A stretch of DNA of 64,000 nt, taken from contig CP136062.1 in the NCBI GenBank assembly GCA_032622095.1, positions 139,892,351-139,956,350 of the forward strand, in the 5' to 3' direction. The notes under the pieces were generated by a model, which was not told the DNA's origin, did no database searches, and saw only the letters and a list, made by a program, of their open reading frames with translations. Positions 1 to 11,292 of this stretch are shown here, one piece after another. Origin of the DNA: Siphonodentalium dalli (taxonomy: Eukaryota > Mollusca > Scaphopoda > Gadilida > Siphonodentaliidae). The translations under genes were made by a program, and so were the position numbers. How positions within the stretch are numbered: position 1 is the stretch's first letter; each line of letters begins with the position of its first letter.

Positions 1-43
1 AATTCTGATGTGGTTAAGGAGTCGATTACTTAGAGCATTACTG
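1..43. mobile_element. Pogo/mariner-like palindromic MITE, right end only (copy C)
   Basis: The first bases of the window match the right arm of the palindromic MITE seen complete at 15754-15962 and 50143-50332. It ends in GCATTACTG followed by TA, the same terminus and the same flanking dinucleotide. The left part lies outside the window. The TA flank suggests a Tc1/mariner/pogo-type element; the superfamily is inferred from the ends only. Confidence 0.75.
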
Positions 44-414
44 TACAAACGGCACATGTTTATATTCTAAGACTTGAGACATGTTCCACTGCAAGTGCAG
101 ATGGAATCGTATTAATTGGTTCAAAAACATTTGTTGACCTTATTATCTGAACATAGGGAACTACTCATCAATGGGTATTTATTATTGAAAGGGCTAAAGT
201 TATCTTTTGAATACACTGCCTTCAGAACCTAACATTAGGTTCCTGATCAGTTAATCTACCAATGCTATCATATATCCAACTTGTAATTTTGATCTTATGA
301 ATTATTTGAAATTCTGATGGAATTGATACAGAGATGATAATATTTTCTGTTACTGTGTACCCTATGAAATATATTTCTTATATTGTAAACTTCAAACTAC
401 TGTTAATGCTATCC
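44..414. other. Non-coding stretch, no feature recognised
   Basis: AT-rich sequence with no convincing coding potential, no tandem repeat and no recognised element ends. Confidence 0.5.
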
Positions 415-775
415 AAGACTGAGTTTAGTGTGCCTGTCATTTGCAGACTGAGGTCCTCAGAGGGTGAATTTAGTGATGCTATCCCGCATAGCGAAATTCT
501 CCCTCTAGGGACCTTAGTTAGTTTCTCCATATCCCCAAATTGGCTGACGGCACATTGCATAATCGAGGTTCCCAATGGGTGTACATCACATTATTCACCA
601 TTTGGGAACTTCAATCTGAGTCTATGTCTCCCATATCAGATGAGGCCATGCAGAATGAGGTCCCCAGAGGGTGAATTTGGTGATGCTAGCCCGCTATGCA
701 GGATAGCCTCATTAAATTCACCCTCTGGGGACCTCATTCTGCAAATGACAGGCACATTAAACTCAGACTTGATGA
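415..775. repeat. Dimeric inverted-repeat family (GAGGTCCCCAGAGGG family), copy 1
   Basis: Both borders carry the same sequence in opposite orientation: GTGCCTGTCATTTGCAG near the left and its complement near 740-755. Inside, the motif GAGGTCCYCAGAGGGTGAATT occurs in both orientations around GATGCTAGCC or GATGCTATCC. Related copies lie at 22030-22130 (one arm) and 38150-38580. The open frames here arise from the repeat and show no protein resemblance. It is probably a non-autonomous DNA element of unknown family. Confidence 0.6.
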
Positions 776-1046
776 TATCTGGTTTTCATCATTGTGTTTA
801 CCAGTTGTGATTTGGTGCGTGCCTAATCTTAGTTACTATAGTTACGAGTCGTGTTGTTATTTGTTGATATGTATATATTACATATATATAGAACGGTGTT
901 AAACCATTTGTAAATTTTGTATTTATTTTTATGAGTATGGATATGCAGAATGGATAGACTGTTTCTTATTGCTGAGATTTTATAAATGAGAATAAAGATC
1001 TTATATTTGAAATCTTCTGGTTTGTTATTCTGGGTTCTGTTAATGT
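776..1046. other. Non-coding AT-rich stretch
   Basis: Nothing recognised beyond short AT runs. Confidence 0.4.
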
Positions 1047-1408
1047 GATGTGAAACACCAAGGTAGGGTGATCAAATAGAAATGTAGAATAATCTTGTTC
1101 AAAGTAGTAATTTAAAAAAATATTATATCCAATAGACAGCACCCATGGTCATTCTTATATATTAATTACATGCAGTGACTCTCGATGGCGAAATCGTTTT
1201 CGTTAGTTTATCGTCGATAGATGCGCCCCGAATCGAGTAGTAAATATTTACAATTAATTGTTGTTCAGACGATGTTTTCTATGGAGCGGTACGATCTATT
1301 TCTTCAGATTTTCTGCGATGTTAGTAGAATCTTACATCTCTCCAGTTAGCATACCGCCCGCATACAATCTTATCAGTTTCATTCAACCGAACAATTACTT
1401 AATATGTC
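1047..1408 (+). repeat. Dispersed ~340-bp repeat, copy 1
   Basis: It shares long stretches with 32031-32365 (same orientation) and 20643-20995 (opposite orientation). Shared landmarks are GTAGGGTGATCAAATAGAAAT near the start, ACTCTCGATGGCGAAATCG in the middle, and AATATGTCTTTAAA at the end. No open frame is conserved between the copies, so this is a non-coding dispersed repeat. The family is not recognised. Confidence 0.7.
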
Positions 1409-2019
1409 TTTAAAGATACGGATGGCCTTCGCAGTGGGTATTGCTTTTAAAATAGTCACATCTGTTAACACGTTGAGTGCTTCCATTCAATTACATGCAA
1501 AAAGTATGAGATAACTCGTATTTGGCACTCAACGTGTCAAAAATAGCCATAAACAGAAATAATATTCAAATACAGACAGATTTTGTTCTTATACCAATAA
1601 ATAAATGTTGCATAAATAGCATGTTATTGGTAATATCGTATGCTTTGTTAGTTAACAAATGCCATATTTTTTTATACAATAGAGTACGTAAAGAGTGTGC
1701 GATGCCCAAAACACTCAACATTGAGGAGACCCCATGCAATGAGTAAACTTCTGTTAAAATTGCCACCATATTGTTTACAACATATCAATATAGTGCCCAC
1801 TAATCCTTGACACTCAACATTTTGGTGTTGAATGGGTCACCATGAATCACTCTCTTAAGAAAATTGCCACACTGTTGAGTGTTTTGCTTATCGCACACTC
1901 TAAACAAATGCTCGGCCCACACAAAGTGTTTTGTGGATAATATCGCATTCATACTATCATTTTATCACATGAAACCCCTATTATATCATTAAAAAAGACA
2001 TTACATATTTCCTTATATC
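1409..2019. repeat. TTAA-bordered repeat related to 52684-53185, degenerate
   Basis: From the TTAA at about 1410 the sequence follows the same order as the element at 52684: a TACGGNTGGCCTTNGC block, then AACAGAAA and CAGACAGA blocks, and a run with ATGTTATT. The motif CACTCAACRTT recurs several times (about 1530, 1715, 1810 and 1880). The right border is unclear. No protein is supported. Confidence 0.45.
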
Positions 2020-2257
2020 TCACTGGTGATGAATAGGTGCGTGCAGCGTGCTTCCAGATGTCACTTGGCATCGCACCAAAAATATGACCGCGCATCTTAA
2101 TGTTGATTCAGGCAGATTAATGCTATTTTGAGAAGTTGCGCATAACACCAACACCAGACAATGCAATGTTTTGTTCATTAAATTCTTGTAAATTGGGAGA
2201 CTATATTTTACATTGCCAGCCAGAGCATGCGACACTGTTGTATATGGTTATGAAGCG

Positions 2258-2962
2258 TAGGGCCCTGCGAATCAGGTATTTTCATTTCGAATGGAATATC
2301 AAATCAGGTAAGAGATCTGAAATCGCATCGAATCTCAAATCGAATCGTTTTATCGAGTTTATCAACAGTGAAGAGGTGGAACAGTTCGGGAGACACTTAA
2401 ATTGGTAGCTGTAACAAACCAAAAACCTATTAATAACTGATCACCAATGGGTAATATATTACCTAACCATATTAATGCACCTTCTATGCAATATACATGC
2501 ATCTCATTTTCCTCATAAATACTGATGGATGTGAATCATTGAATGCAATGAGTAGCGGATGGGGAGTAACTCTTTATAATGTGCTTTCGAACTTTCATAG
2601 TCATCAAACTTCCATCGATCTTCGTGTTGTACTGAAACTCGTGGAATCTTGGAGTCATATTGGGTTTACGTCATTCTTACTGAGATTATAATTAATTAAA
2701 TAATTTGGCAGTCTATTTATAGATCATTTGCGATGGTGTTGTCTGTATGTGCATGTGTTCGCTAGTATATCGCAAAGTTTCTTAGCACAAGATCAATGTT
2801 GTAAGTACTCTGTAGTAGTCTGTAGAAAGCATGGGAATGTAGTCAATGTACCTAAGAGAACAGATTCGATAAAATTTGAATCAGGACAGCCGATTTGGAA
2901 TCGAATCCAATCAGACAAACGATTCCGAATCGCATCAAATCAAATCGATTCGCATGGCCCTA
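2258..2962. mobile_element. hAT-like non-autonomous DNA element with perfect 8-bp target duplication
   Basis: The element starts TAGGGCCCTGCGAATC and ends with the near-complement GATTCGCATGGCCCTA. It is flanked on both sides by the identical 8-mer ATGAAGCG (2250-2257 and 2963-2970). An 8-bp duplication and a TAGGG-type end are characteristic of the hAT superfamily. Subterminal regions are full of GAATCG/CGATTC repeats in both orientations. There is no transposase frame, so it would depend on a transposase supplied elsewhere. Confidence 0.85.
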
Positions 2963-3588
2963 ATGAAGCGTCTCAGCCAATGCTGTAAATGTTTGCATTT
3001 TTCTGCTTCTTTTAAGTATTTTTTCATGTGATATACAAGATCTTCAACATATAGTTTATTTAATTCAGCAAATGTTGTTGGTTTCTATATGCTATACTTC
3101 GTAGAATAAGGTAACCACATTTCCATAAAATTAGAATGCTCGTCATCGGGATATTTTTGTACAGTTTTCAGTAAATGTATCAAATAAATGTTGTATTATT
3201 ATGCCTAATAGTCCCAGATACTCATTAATTTGATTGTATTGTCACTCAGTGAGCTAGTGACTTGGGTTCACTCCCCGATTTAACTCTTTTTTTTTTACAA
3301 GGTGTGTGACACACGTTGACCAATCCACTATCCATTAATTAATTTGATTACGTCTTGTATACATAGAAATTCGTTACTTAGTTCATGGCTGGGGCCATAA
3401 AATAAATTTATATTAAATTTTTAAATTTGAATTTAAGATAACTTGTTAACCTGAGCTTTTACAGAAGACAACTTCAACTCAAATTAATTAAATTTCTAAA
3501 TATTATCCAGATAATATTAGATAATTGTTATTACCTGGAATTTATTTAAATTGGTGACAATTTGGTGTACAGTCTCCTTTTAAACATG
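2963..3588. other. Non-coding AT-rich stretch
   Basis: No coding frame or recognised repeat. It contains a T-run at about 3288 and long A/T tracts. Confidence 0.4.
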
Positions 3589-3895
3589 TTAAAGGCCCTC
3601 TTAATTTTCGAGTCACCGATTACTTTTTTTATTGTGCCTTGATATACGGTTTTAAAAACAATCTATGCCATAAAATATGATTAAAATACTATAATTTATC
3701 ACCATTTGGAATGTCTGTGTCTCTAAGGTGGCCATAGAGTAATAGAAAATAGCTGAAATAATAAAATAATTCCCTCCCCCCTTTGGCTACCAGAATGCAA
3801 CATAATTCAAACTAAAGATGTATTTACAATGGAAGGGGAATAACTCTATATCTAAGTTATTCCCCTTCCATTGAAAATAATTGACTTTGTGCATA
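3589..3895 (+). mobile_element. TTAA-bordered MITE (TTAAAGGCCC family), right end missing
   Basis: It begins TTAAAGGCCCTCTTAATTTT and is closely related to the complete copy at 31296-31690, including the internal blocks GCCATAAAATATGATTAAAA and a hairpin made of GGAAGGGGAATAACTC and its complement. Other relatives lie at 45470-45900 (reverse) and 49060-49340. The right terminus is absent, and the next sequence is the minisatellite-bearing repeat. The TTAA border suggests a piggyBac-like origin. Confidence 0.65.
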
Positions 3896-3919
3896 AAGTT
3901 GATCACAGAACAGACACCA

Positions 3920-4475
3920 GTTAGCGGCCTGGAACCGCCACCTCCTCTTCAGTTAGTATCCTGATATATCAGGTTACGTATCCTGATATATCATGTTATT
4001 ATCCTGATATATCAGGTTACGTATCCTGATATATCAGGTTATTATCCTGATATATCAGGTTACGTATCCTGATATATCAGTGATATATCAGGTTATGTAT
4101 CCTGATATATCAGGTTATGTAACCTGATATATCAGGTTACGTATCCTGATATATCAGGTTATTATCCTGACATATCAGGTTATTATCCTGATATATCAGG
4201 TTATGTAACCTGATATATCAGGTTACGTATCCTGATATATCAGGTTATTATCCTGATATATCAGGTTATTATCCTGATATATCAGGTTATGTATCCTGAT
4301 ATATCAGGTTATTATCCTGATATATCAGGTTATTATCCTGATCTATCAGGTTATTATCCTGATATATCAGGTTATTATCCTGATATATCAGGTTATGTAT
4401 CCTGATATATCAGGTTGTCTCGACCAATCCAGAATGTCGTCTCATTGGTGGAGGCTTGTTGGTTGGTTCCATTTG
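3920..4475. repeat. Composite repeat with expanded palindromic minisatellite (CCTGATATATCAGG)
   Basis: About 22 copies of CCTGATATATCAGG, itself a perfect 14-bp palindrome, are separated by short alternating spacers (TTATTAT, TTACGTAT, TTATGTAA). The array is bordered by GCGGCCTGGAACCGCCACC on the left and by CCAATCCAGAATGTCGTCTC plus GGAGGCTTG on the right. The same two borders occur in opposite orientation at 10998-11122 around only two units. This is therefore a dispersed element whose central array varies in copy number. Confidence 0.85.
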
Positions 4476-5125
4476 AAGTTTGGTGACGATGAGTGATGTG
4501 GCATGTAGGCGATTAACGACACACCCTCACCAAACTGCATATGGATCTTCAGTGTGACCTCTAGATGGGAGCCATCTATTTCCCCCGAAATTCGTTATAA
4601 AACATGGCCACCATCAGCCATCTTGGATTTCAAATTTGGATCATTGGCACACCCAGCAGCCCAAATTTATCGGGAAAAATATTTTAAAACTTTATACAGG
4701 CGTGTTTTGGGTCACCTCTGGTGATATCAAATGTTTTGAATTTCATTGAAAGCATTTCCGCCATTTTGGATTTTAAACTTTGTATGACTAAATCCTTTGG
4801 CACACAATACATACCAAATCCTTTATATAGTCCTTACTAAACTTCATATGGATCTTCTGGGAGATGGGAGCCAACAAAAATGTCATTGAAAAACATGGCC
4901 GCTAGCGGCCATCTTGGATAGGAGGTATCCAATTATTAGGAAATTCATGAAAAGAAAACATGGCCGCCAGCAGGATTTCATTCGCTCACCATGCATCCCT
5001 CATTTATTGGTGAAATGTTTGAAATGAAAATAATTTCATCTACAGAATACAAGCCCATTGCGTACACTACTGTAACTGTTTGACTTTCCTTCTTCTATAG
5101 GAGTCCTTTATCATTATATTGACTG
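4476..5125. repeat. Degenerate repeats with GCCATCTTGGAT motifs
   Basis: Two or three diverged copies of a block containing CATATGGATCTTC, GATGGGAGCC, AACATGGCCGC and GCCATCTTGGAT. They resemble the families at 19680-19795, 24760-24885, 34540-34870 and 39640-40310. Non-coding. Confidence 0.5.
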
Positions 5126-5129
5126 CTCA

Positions 5130-8100
5130 GCATGAAATTAACACCTCGCGACCTGATTTCCATTCTGTCCTAAGTGACATGCTGGTACGAAACGTCCGTA
5201 TGGGTATCGTTGGAATCGGCATCAAATTCCGCGTCTAACGGTACCGGCCCCTAAGCGGTATCTGTTGTTTTCGTGGTGATATTAGCTATTCTTTTCTGTC
5301 CGTTCTGCATAAAAACACTATTTCTTAGAACCATTATGTCCTATAAATAAAACATACTTATAAAGCCAGTTATATCGTGTCATTTAAATACAAAGATGAA
5401 TTCTATCTTGAGTTTCAGACACGACAGATAATTATTCAGATCGATGTTGTTCTATGTGCAGTTCGGCTTTACGAACTGTCACTTACTACAGGATGGAACT
5501 GAAATATTTTGCTAAATTCTCTCACATCGAACAGGTTGCAACTCAAGTTGCGATCGAACAGAGAAAATTTTTCCCGCGAAAAGAAACACACGTAGTCGAG
5601 GAGATATTGGTCGACATCTGCACCCCAGGACTCAACTTCACCCCACTAATTTTCTTTCTTAATGTCTCCTCTAATTTTGTTCGGTTGCTAACAAGAACAA
5701 AAAGTGGCCACAGAGACTCCAGACAAGATGGCGTCCATCATGGCGTCCATTTTGTTTATATGCACCAGGTCTCTTTGATCGCCGTTATAGTGAAGATTAT
5801 ATCAAATGCGGTCTTGTTTTCTGCTCGATTCGTTATGCCAATATATAACCCTTACAAATTAGCCAATAATATAATATGGCGGCCAAGATGGCCGCCGAAA
5901 TGTGAAAATATGCTATTTTTCTGACATTTCACCAATTTTTGTTTGTCTCTATGGGAATATATTGGCATCTTGGTTTGAATTCATACATTTATCGTATAGA
6001 AGAAGAATCATTGACGAACACAATGGGATCATAATATATATTAATTGTGGGATATTTTTGTCCGATATCACGTTTTCCCAAATGCCGATATAATAGGTCA
6101 AAGCCGAATCGACGCTAATAACGCGATGTGATGTTTCGAATCAATGAAAGTTATTTCTATCATAACAACACCCATGCATATATATGCAGGAAATACTCGA
6201 GCTATGATTCCTCTTATACCTGAGTTGAGGAATATTCACCCAAATCCAAGATGGCGGCCAAAATGGCCACCAGGAATAGAAAAATTGCCGAAAATCGCTG
6301 ATTTTAACATCAGTGAGCGTTATTGTCACGACAACTCCACGCCTGCTTATTATTGTGAATTGAGAACACTTAGACGAAGAACTGTCATTGTACCATATCC
6401 AAATAAAAGTTTCCAAACTGGCGCCACAATGGCACCGAAATGCCCTCATATTCACATCATTGGATACTATTGTCGAGACAACTCCACCCATGCTTACAGT
6501 TGAGTTGGAAATACTGAGGTACAGGGAATCTTTTTCCAAATCGAACATGGCGGCCAAAATGGCCACCGAAATTTTAAAACACGCCAACATTCCTTAATTT
6601 CCTATACTTTCTTACGATGGGCGTTAATGTCTCGCGATTTCTACCCTCCATTACATGTTGAAATGGAATATTTATATGAAGTATTCATTTGAGTTTGGCA
6701 ATTGATACTCACAGTCAAGATGGCGGCTAAATTGGCGGCCAGAATTTGGAAAGAAATCGATATTTTCACATACTAATTTCAACTTTTTGTCATAATATCA
6801 ATATGTGTGGACGAAACTGTACATAAACAATATATTAGTTTAACTTAATACGTATCAAAATGCATACAATGGCTCGTATCCTTCTGGAAAGTCGAAAACC
6901 CACCATTATTATCGCGATGTGGCATTTCGAAATCCATTCTCCACTTAGTACCGATAATGGCCGTAACCGTAGGTGCGCCGAATAGTAATATTAGAACAAT
7001 TACCTGATAACAGATTCTGATTTGCCACATCACGTCCATAATTATCTGGACCAGCTTCCATTTCTTTGTCTGGTAAATCTGGGTCGCTCACACCGACAAA
7101 GTATTCAACACCTCCTGGGAGAAGGGTCCCTCTAATCATAAAGTTTCAAACAATTCATTCTCCGGTGTCTAGCTTACGATTTTAAATATGCTAAATATGG
7201 GATTTGAACTAGAAAGGCATATGGTCGATGAGTATACAAGCTTGCATAATGTAATTTATATGTATGTGTGTCATACCCCATGGGGATAACGACATGTACA
7301 CCTGGGGAACCAATTAGCTAGTCACTTCTCAATAGATGGTTCGTCAACTCACAAACTTAGCGAACGCATTGGCATATGTGGACAACTTCGGCATTGTTTC
7401 GAAGGTTGCTAGCTGTCTCATTCCCTTGGACAGATGTATATCTGCTAAGGAGAAGACCATAATGTACCGACTACCCACACTTCTTGACCATGATCCTAAG
7501 GAAACTGAGTGATGTCCCGCAGTCGTCTCGTCGAATAGCTCCCAGCAGAGAACAACAATACTCGCGGTGTTAGTTTTTGGACATACGCCATGATAGTGGG
7601 AATGAAATAAATTGGCCATGGTATAATGGTCGGAATGGTGATGTTGCCAAGAAATCACTTGGTGTACCAACGTATGTTGAACTGAATGCAAGATCTCATC
7701 AACGTAACATTCCTCTGGATGTTCTTCGCGTTGAACATTTCACCCTTGTGTTGATGGCATTTGTACTTTCTTGAACCATACCGAACACCACCCAGTGTGT
7801 GTGTGTGTATGACATATCAACCAACTATGAAAGGCATCGTCTTTAAGACTACACCCCAGTCTGGGTGGGACTTATATAGTAGTAGCCAGTGGTACACGCC
7901 TGGTCCAGTTGATTGTGAACGGCTTCCAAACGGATGGGAACAATCTTAGCATACAAGGAAAGCAAAGCCACACATGATATCATGTCTGAATCTAAATCAT
8001 ACCCAAAGAAGGGCGGTGCAGTCATGGTCCAATTTCATTTCCACTATCATGACACATGCCCACAAACTAGCACCGTGCGTATTGTTATTATCTGCTTGAA

Positions 8101-10720
8101 TTTGTTCGGTGAGACAATTGCTGTACGCAACAAGATTTTTCTTTTGTTCATGATCAAGACGTGTGGGTATGTTATGCATTATGGGTCTTCTACGCCTTAG
8201 CAGAAAGGCATCCGTCAAATGTCTGGCTTTCAACATTCGAAGCCATATACATACGTTGCCCGGGTACGTCAGTGCGTTAGATGAGTATGTAAATTGATGA
8301 ACCATATATTGAGAAGTGGCTGTTGGTAAGATCACCAGGTGTATATGTTGTTATCCCCATTAGGTCAGCAAAGCTGAAAATACGCAGATAGCGAGGTCCT
8401 TCTGAAAGCTAGTATACGCATCGACCACATATGTAGCATCTGAATTATACCATAAGCTATACCTCGAATGAAGATCGCCAAGAATAAAGATAAGAATTCC
8501 CAGCTTTCGAGACAAACACGTGAGCTGGACACCGGCATACATGTATGTATTGCTTGAAATATTCCGATTAGTTGGACCTTTCTAAAAAGAAGTGTAGAAA
8601 ATTGTGATGGTGTGAGAGAGATAGATTAATCTGACGAAGAGACGGAACTTGTGACTGGTCCATGCAGATAATGCTGAATGTGGCAAATCAGAATAAGCTC
8701 AGGTACGGTTGTTTTGATTTTTGGAGGCCATACTACAGCTATTTGGCGCACATAAACGGCCATTATGGGCGCTTATGGTGGACAATGGATTTCGAAATGC
8801 CACATCGCGATGATTAATTGTGGGTTTTGATCTTTCCAGAAGGCTACGACTTATGTTGAAACTAATAAATGGCCTATAGTATGTACAGTGTCGTCCATAC
8901 GTATCGATATAATGACAAAAAGTTGAAATTAGTATGTGATAATATCGACTTCTTTTCAATTTCTGGCCGCCAGTTTGGCCACCGTCTTGACTGTGAGAGT
9001 TTGCCAAACTCAAATGAATACTTCATATCAATGTTCCATATGAACATGTAATTGTGGGCAGAATTCGCGTAACAATAACGACCATCGTAAGAAAGTAAAG
9101 GAATGTGAGCTTGATTTCAAATTTCGGTCTCCATTTTGGCCGCTATCTTCGATTTGGAAAACAATTTATTGTATAAGATGCAAGGTAATTACTTCACCTC
9201 AGTATTTCCAAATCAACTGTCCGCATGTGTGCAGTTGTCTCGAAAATAATGCCCAATGATGTGAATATGAGAGAATTTCGGTGATTTTTCTAAATCTTTC
9301 CGCCATTGTGGGCGCCATTTTAGATCTGGGGAATTTTTATTTGGATATGGTATAATGAAAGTACTTCGCCTAAGTGTTCCCAACTCACAATAGTTAACAG
9401 GTGTGGAGTTGTCGTGACAATAACGCTCACTGATGTTAAAATCAGCGATTTTTGGCGATTTTTCTATTTCTGGTTGCCATTTTGGCCGCCGTCTTGGATT
9501 TGGATAAATATTCCACAACTCAGGTATAAGAGGAATCTTAGCTCGAGTAGCTCCTGTGTATATATATGCATGGGTGTTGTTATGATAGCAATAACTTTCA
9601 TTGATTCGAAACATTACATCGCGTTATTAGTGTTGATTCGGCTTTGACCTATTATACCGGCATTTGGGAAACGTGTTATTGGACAAAAATATCCCGCTAT
9701 GAATGTATGTTATGATCCCATTGTGTTCGTCAATGACTCTTCTATACGATAAATGTATAAATTCACGCCAAGATGCCAATATTTTCCCATAGAGACAAAT
9801 GAAAGGTGGTAAAATGTAAGAAAAATAGCATATATTCATATTTCGGCGGCCATCTTGGCCGCCATATTGGATTCTGGTGTCGGACTTTCGGCTAATTTGC
9901 GAGGGTTGTATGTTAGCATAACGAATCGAGCGGAAAACACGACCGCTTTTATATCATCTTTACTATAACGGCGATCAAAGAGACCTGATGCATATAAACA
10001 ATGTTAACAACCGAAACAAATTAGAGGAGACATTAAGAAAGAAAATTAGAGGGGTGAAGTTGAGTCCTGGTGAGGGTGCAGATGTCGACCAATATCTCCT
10101 GGACTAATATATACGCGTCAAATTCGCAATGTAACATTAACGAAGAGTACATTCCATGAAGCCATATCAACATTACGTATGCAATATATCATCAAGAGTC
10201 GCGTGCTTTCCATACAACTCCAATTCAAAATGCTTGTTTCTATGTCGATGTGCTGGCTAACTGTTCCAAAGAGCGCACATATCACACTCTGCTCACATTG
10301 TAATCTCTAATTCTATCATGTTATACGGTAAATTGAGACTAAATATTTCTTCATGTTGTCCCAAGTGCGTATTATCTCTTTTATAATCACCACTTGGAAC
10401 AGACCGGTCCTGAAAAAAAATCCGTTTCCATAGTGTCCCACGAAAAATATTCTACTAAGACTGAGTCCATATTGTGCTAAATGCAAAAAATCGCACCCCA
10501 CCTCCCGAATCTGGTCGAAATATCATATAAGAAAGAGCATATCCTGATCGAAGTTGATGGTTATTGGCAGAATGAATACTGATTTCTCGGCAGATACCAG
10601 GATATCCACCATAAGTCTAATAACAACCAATTGCCAGAACTTTGAAATTTAAAAATCGATTTACTCGGAAACACAAAAAATGCACTTAGGACAGAATGGA
10701 AATCAGGTCGCGACCTCCCA
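5130..10720. repeat. 5.6-kb imperfect palindrome (two inverted arms, each about 2.6 kb)
   Basis: The left arm (about 5130 to 7650) and the right arm (about 7990 to 10720) are reverse complements over most of their length, with divergence and small gaps. Outermost match: ACCTGATTTCCATTCTGTCC at about 5150-5170 against its complement at about 10686-10706. Further matched blocks: 5600-5700 with 10020-10110, 6230-6420 with 9340-9520, 6940-7060 with 8690-8800, and 7260-7300 with 8325-8360. The spacer of about 300 bp around 7650-7990 contains a GT run. Short open frames in the two arms resemble each other (His-Tyr-His and Cys-Pro near 7600 on minus and 8050 on plus) but match no family I know. It could be one foldback transposon or two copies of an element inserted head to head. 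Confidence 0.75.
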
Positions 10721-10842
10721 AAGTTGAGCTACAGTGTCATTTGAACTTATTATCTAATCATTGCCGAAGGGAACTACTCGTCAATGAGTATTTAGTATAT
10801 AAAAGGTTAATAATGGAGTTGTCATCGCTCAGTGGATGGTTC

Positions 10843-10985
10843 GGTTCTTGCTAACACTTCCATGACTGGAGCTTCTTGAAATTTTGCAAAACCCCAGTGC
10901 CAATGAAATCTTTTATATATGCGAGTCTCCTACTGGGAGCCTCGCATATATAAGAGAATACATTGGCCTAACAATATTGACCAAG
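10843..10985. mobile_element. TTAACCCTTC-type foldback MITE, partial
   Basis: It contains CTTCCATGACTGGAGCTTC at one edge and the hairpin made of TATATATGCGAGTCTCC and its complement. It matches the complete elements at 15030-15243, 30127-30391 and 41395-41559. It continues with GGCCTAACAATATTGACC, as in the longer variants, but the second terminus is missing. Confidence 0.65.
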
Positions 10986-10997
10986 AATCCAACCAAG

Positions 10998-11125
10998 CAC
11001 AAGCCTCCGCCAGTGAGACGACACTCTGGATTGGTTGAGACATAACCTGATATATCGGGATAATAACCTGATATATCAGGACACTAACTGAAGAGGAGGT
11101 GACGGTTCCAGGCCGCCGTAGTTTC
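10998..11125. repeat. Composite repeat with two palindromic units (short copy)
   Basis: Inverted relative to 3920-4475. It has AAGCCTCCGCC, GAGACGACACTCTGGATTGG, two CCTGATATATC units, then ACTGAAGAGGAGGTGACGG and CCAGGCCGCCG. It shows the presumed minimal form of the element that is expanded to about 22 units at the other locus. Confidence 0.75.
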
Positions 11126-11211
11126 TCAATAAAAACAACATGCTCACAATTAATTACGTCGAATAAGTTTAAAATGCAATGTTTTGGAGCTTACTCTTTC
11201 AAATGGTATAT
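11126..11211. repeat. Fragment of the TTAAAGGCCC MITE family
   Basis: It contains AACATGCTCACAATT, ATGCAATGTTTTGGAGCTTA and CTCTTTCAAATGGTATATAA, which also occur at 45500-45620 (complement) and 49240-49280. Confidence 0.5.
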
Positions 11212-11292
11212 AACCAGACGGAGATCGTGTCTCCAGCTATACATATAAGTTATACAGACGGAGATCGTGTCTCCAGCCATACAGATAAGTTA
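11212..11292 (+). repeat. 40-bp hairpin satellite, left remnant (2 units)
   Basis: Two units of the satellite that continues at 13672. They were separated from the main array by the LINE insertion, and the TAAGTTA at 11286-11292 is repeated at 13672-13678. Confidence 0.9.

Noticed and set aside
5454-5924. 156-codon open frame
   Set aside because: It is part of the left palindrome arm; the corresponding frame in the right arm is not conserved.
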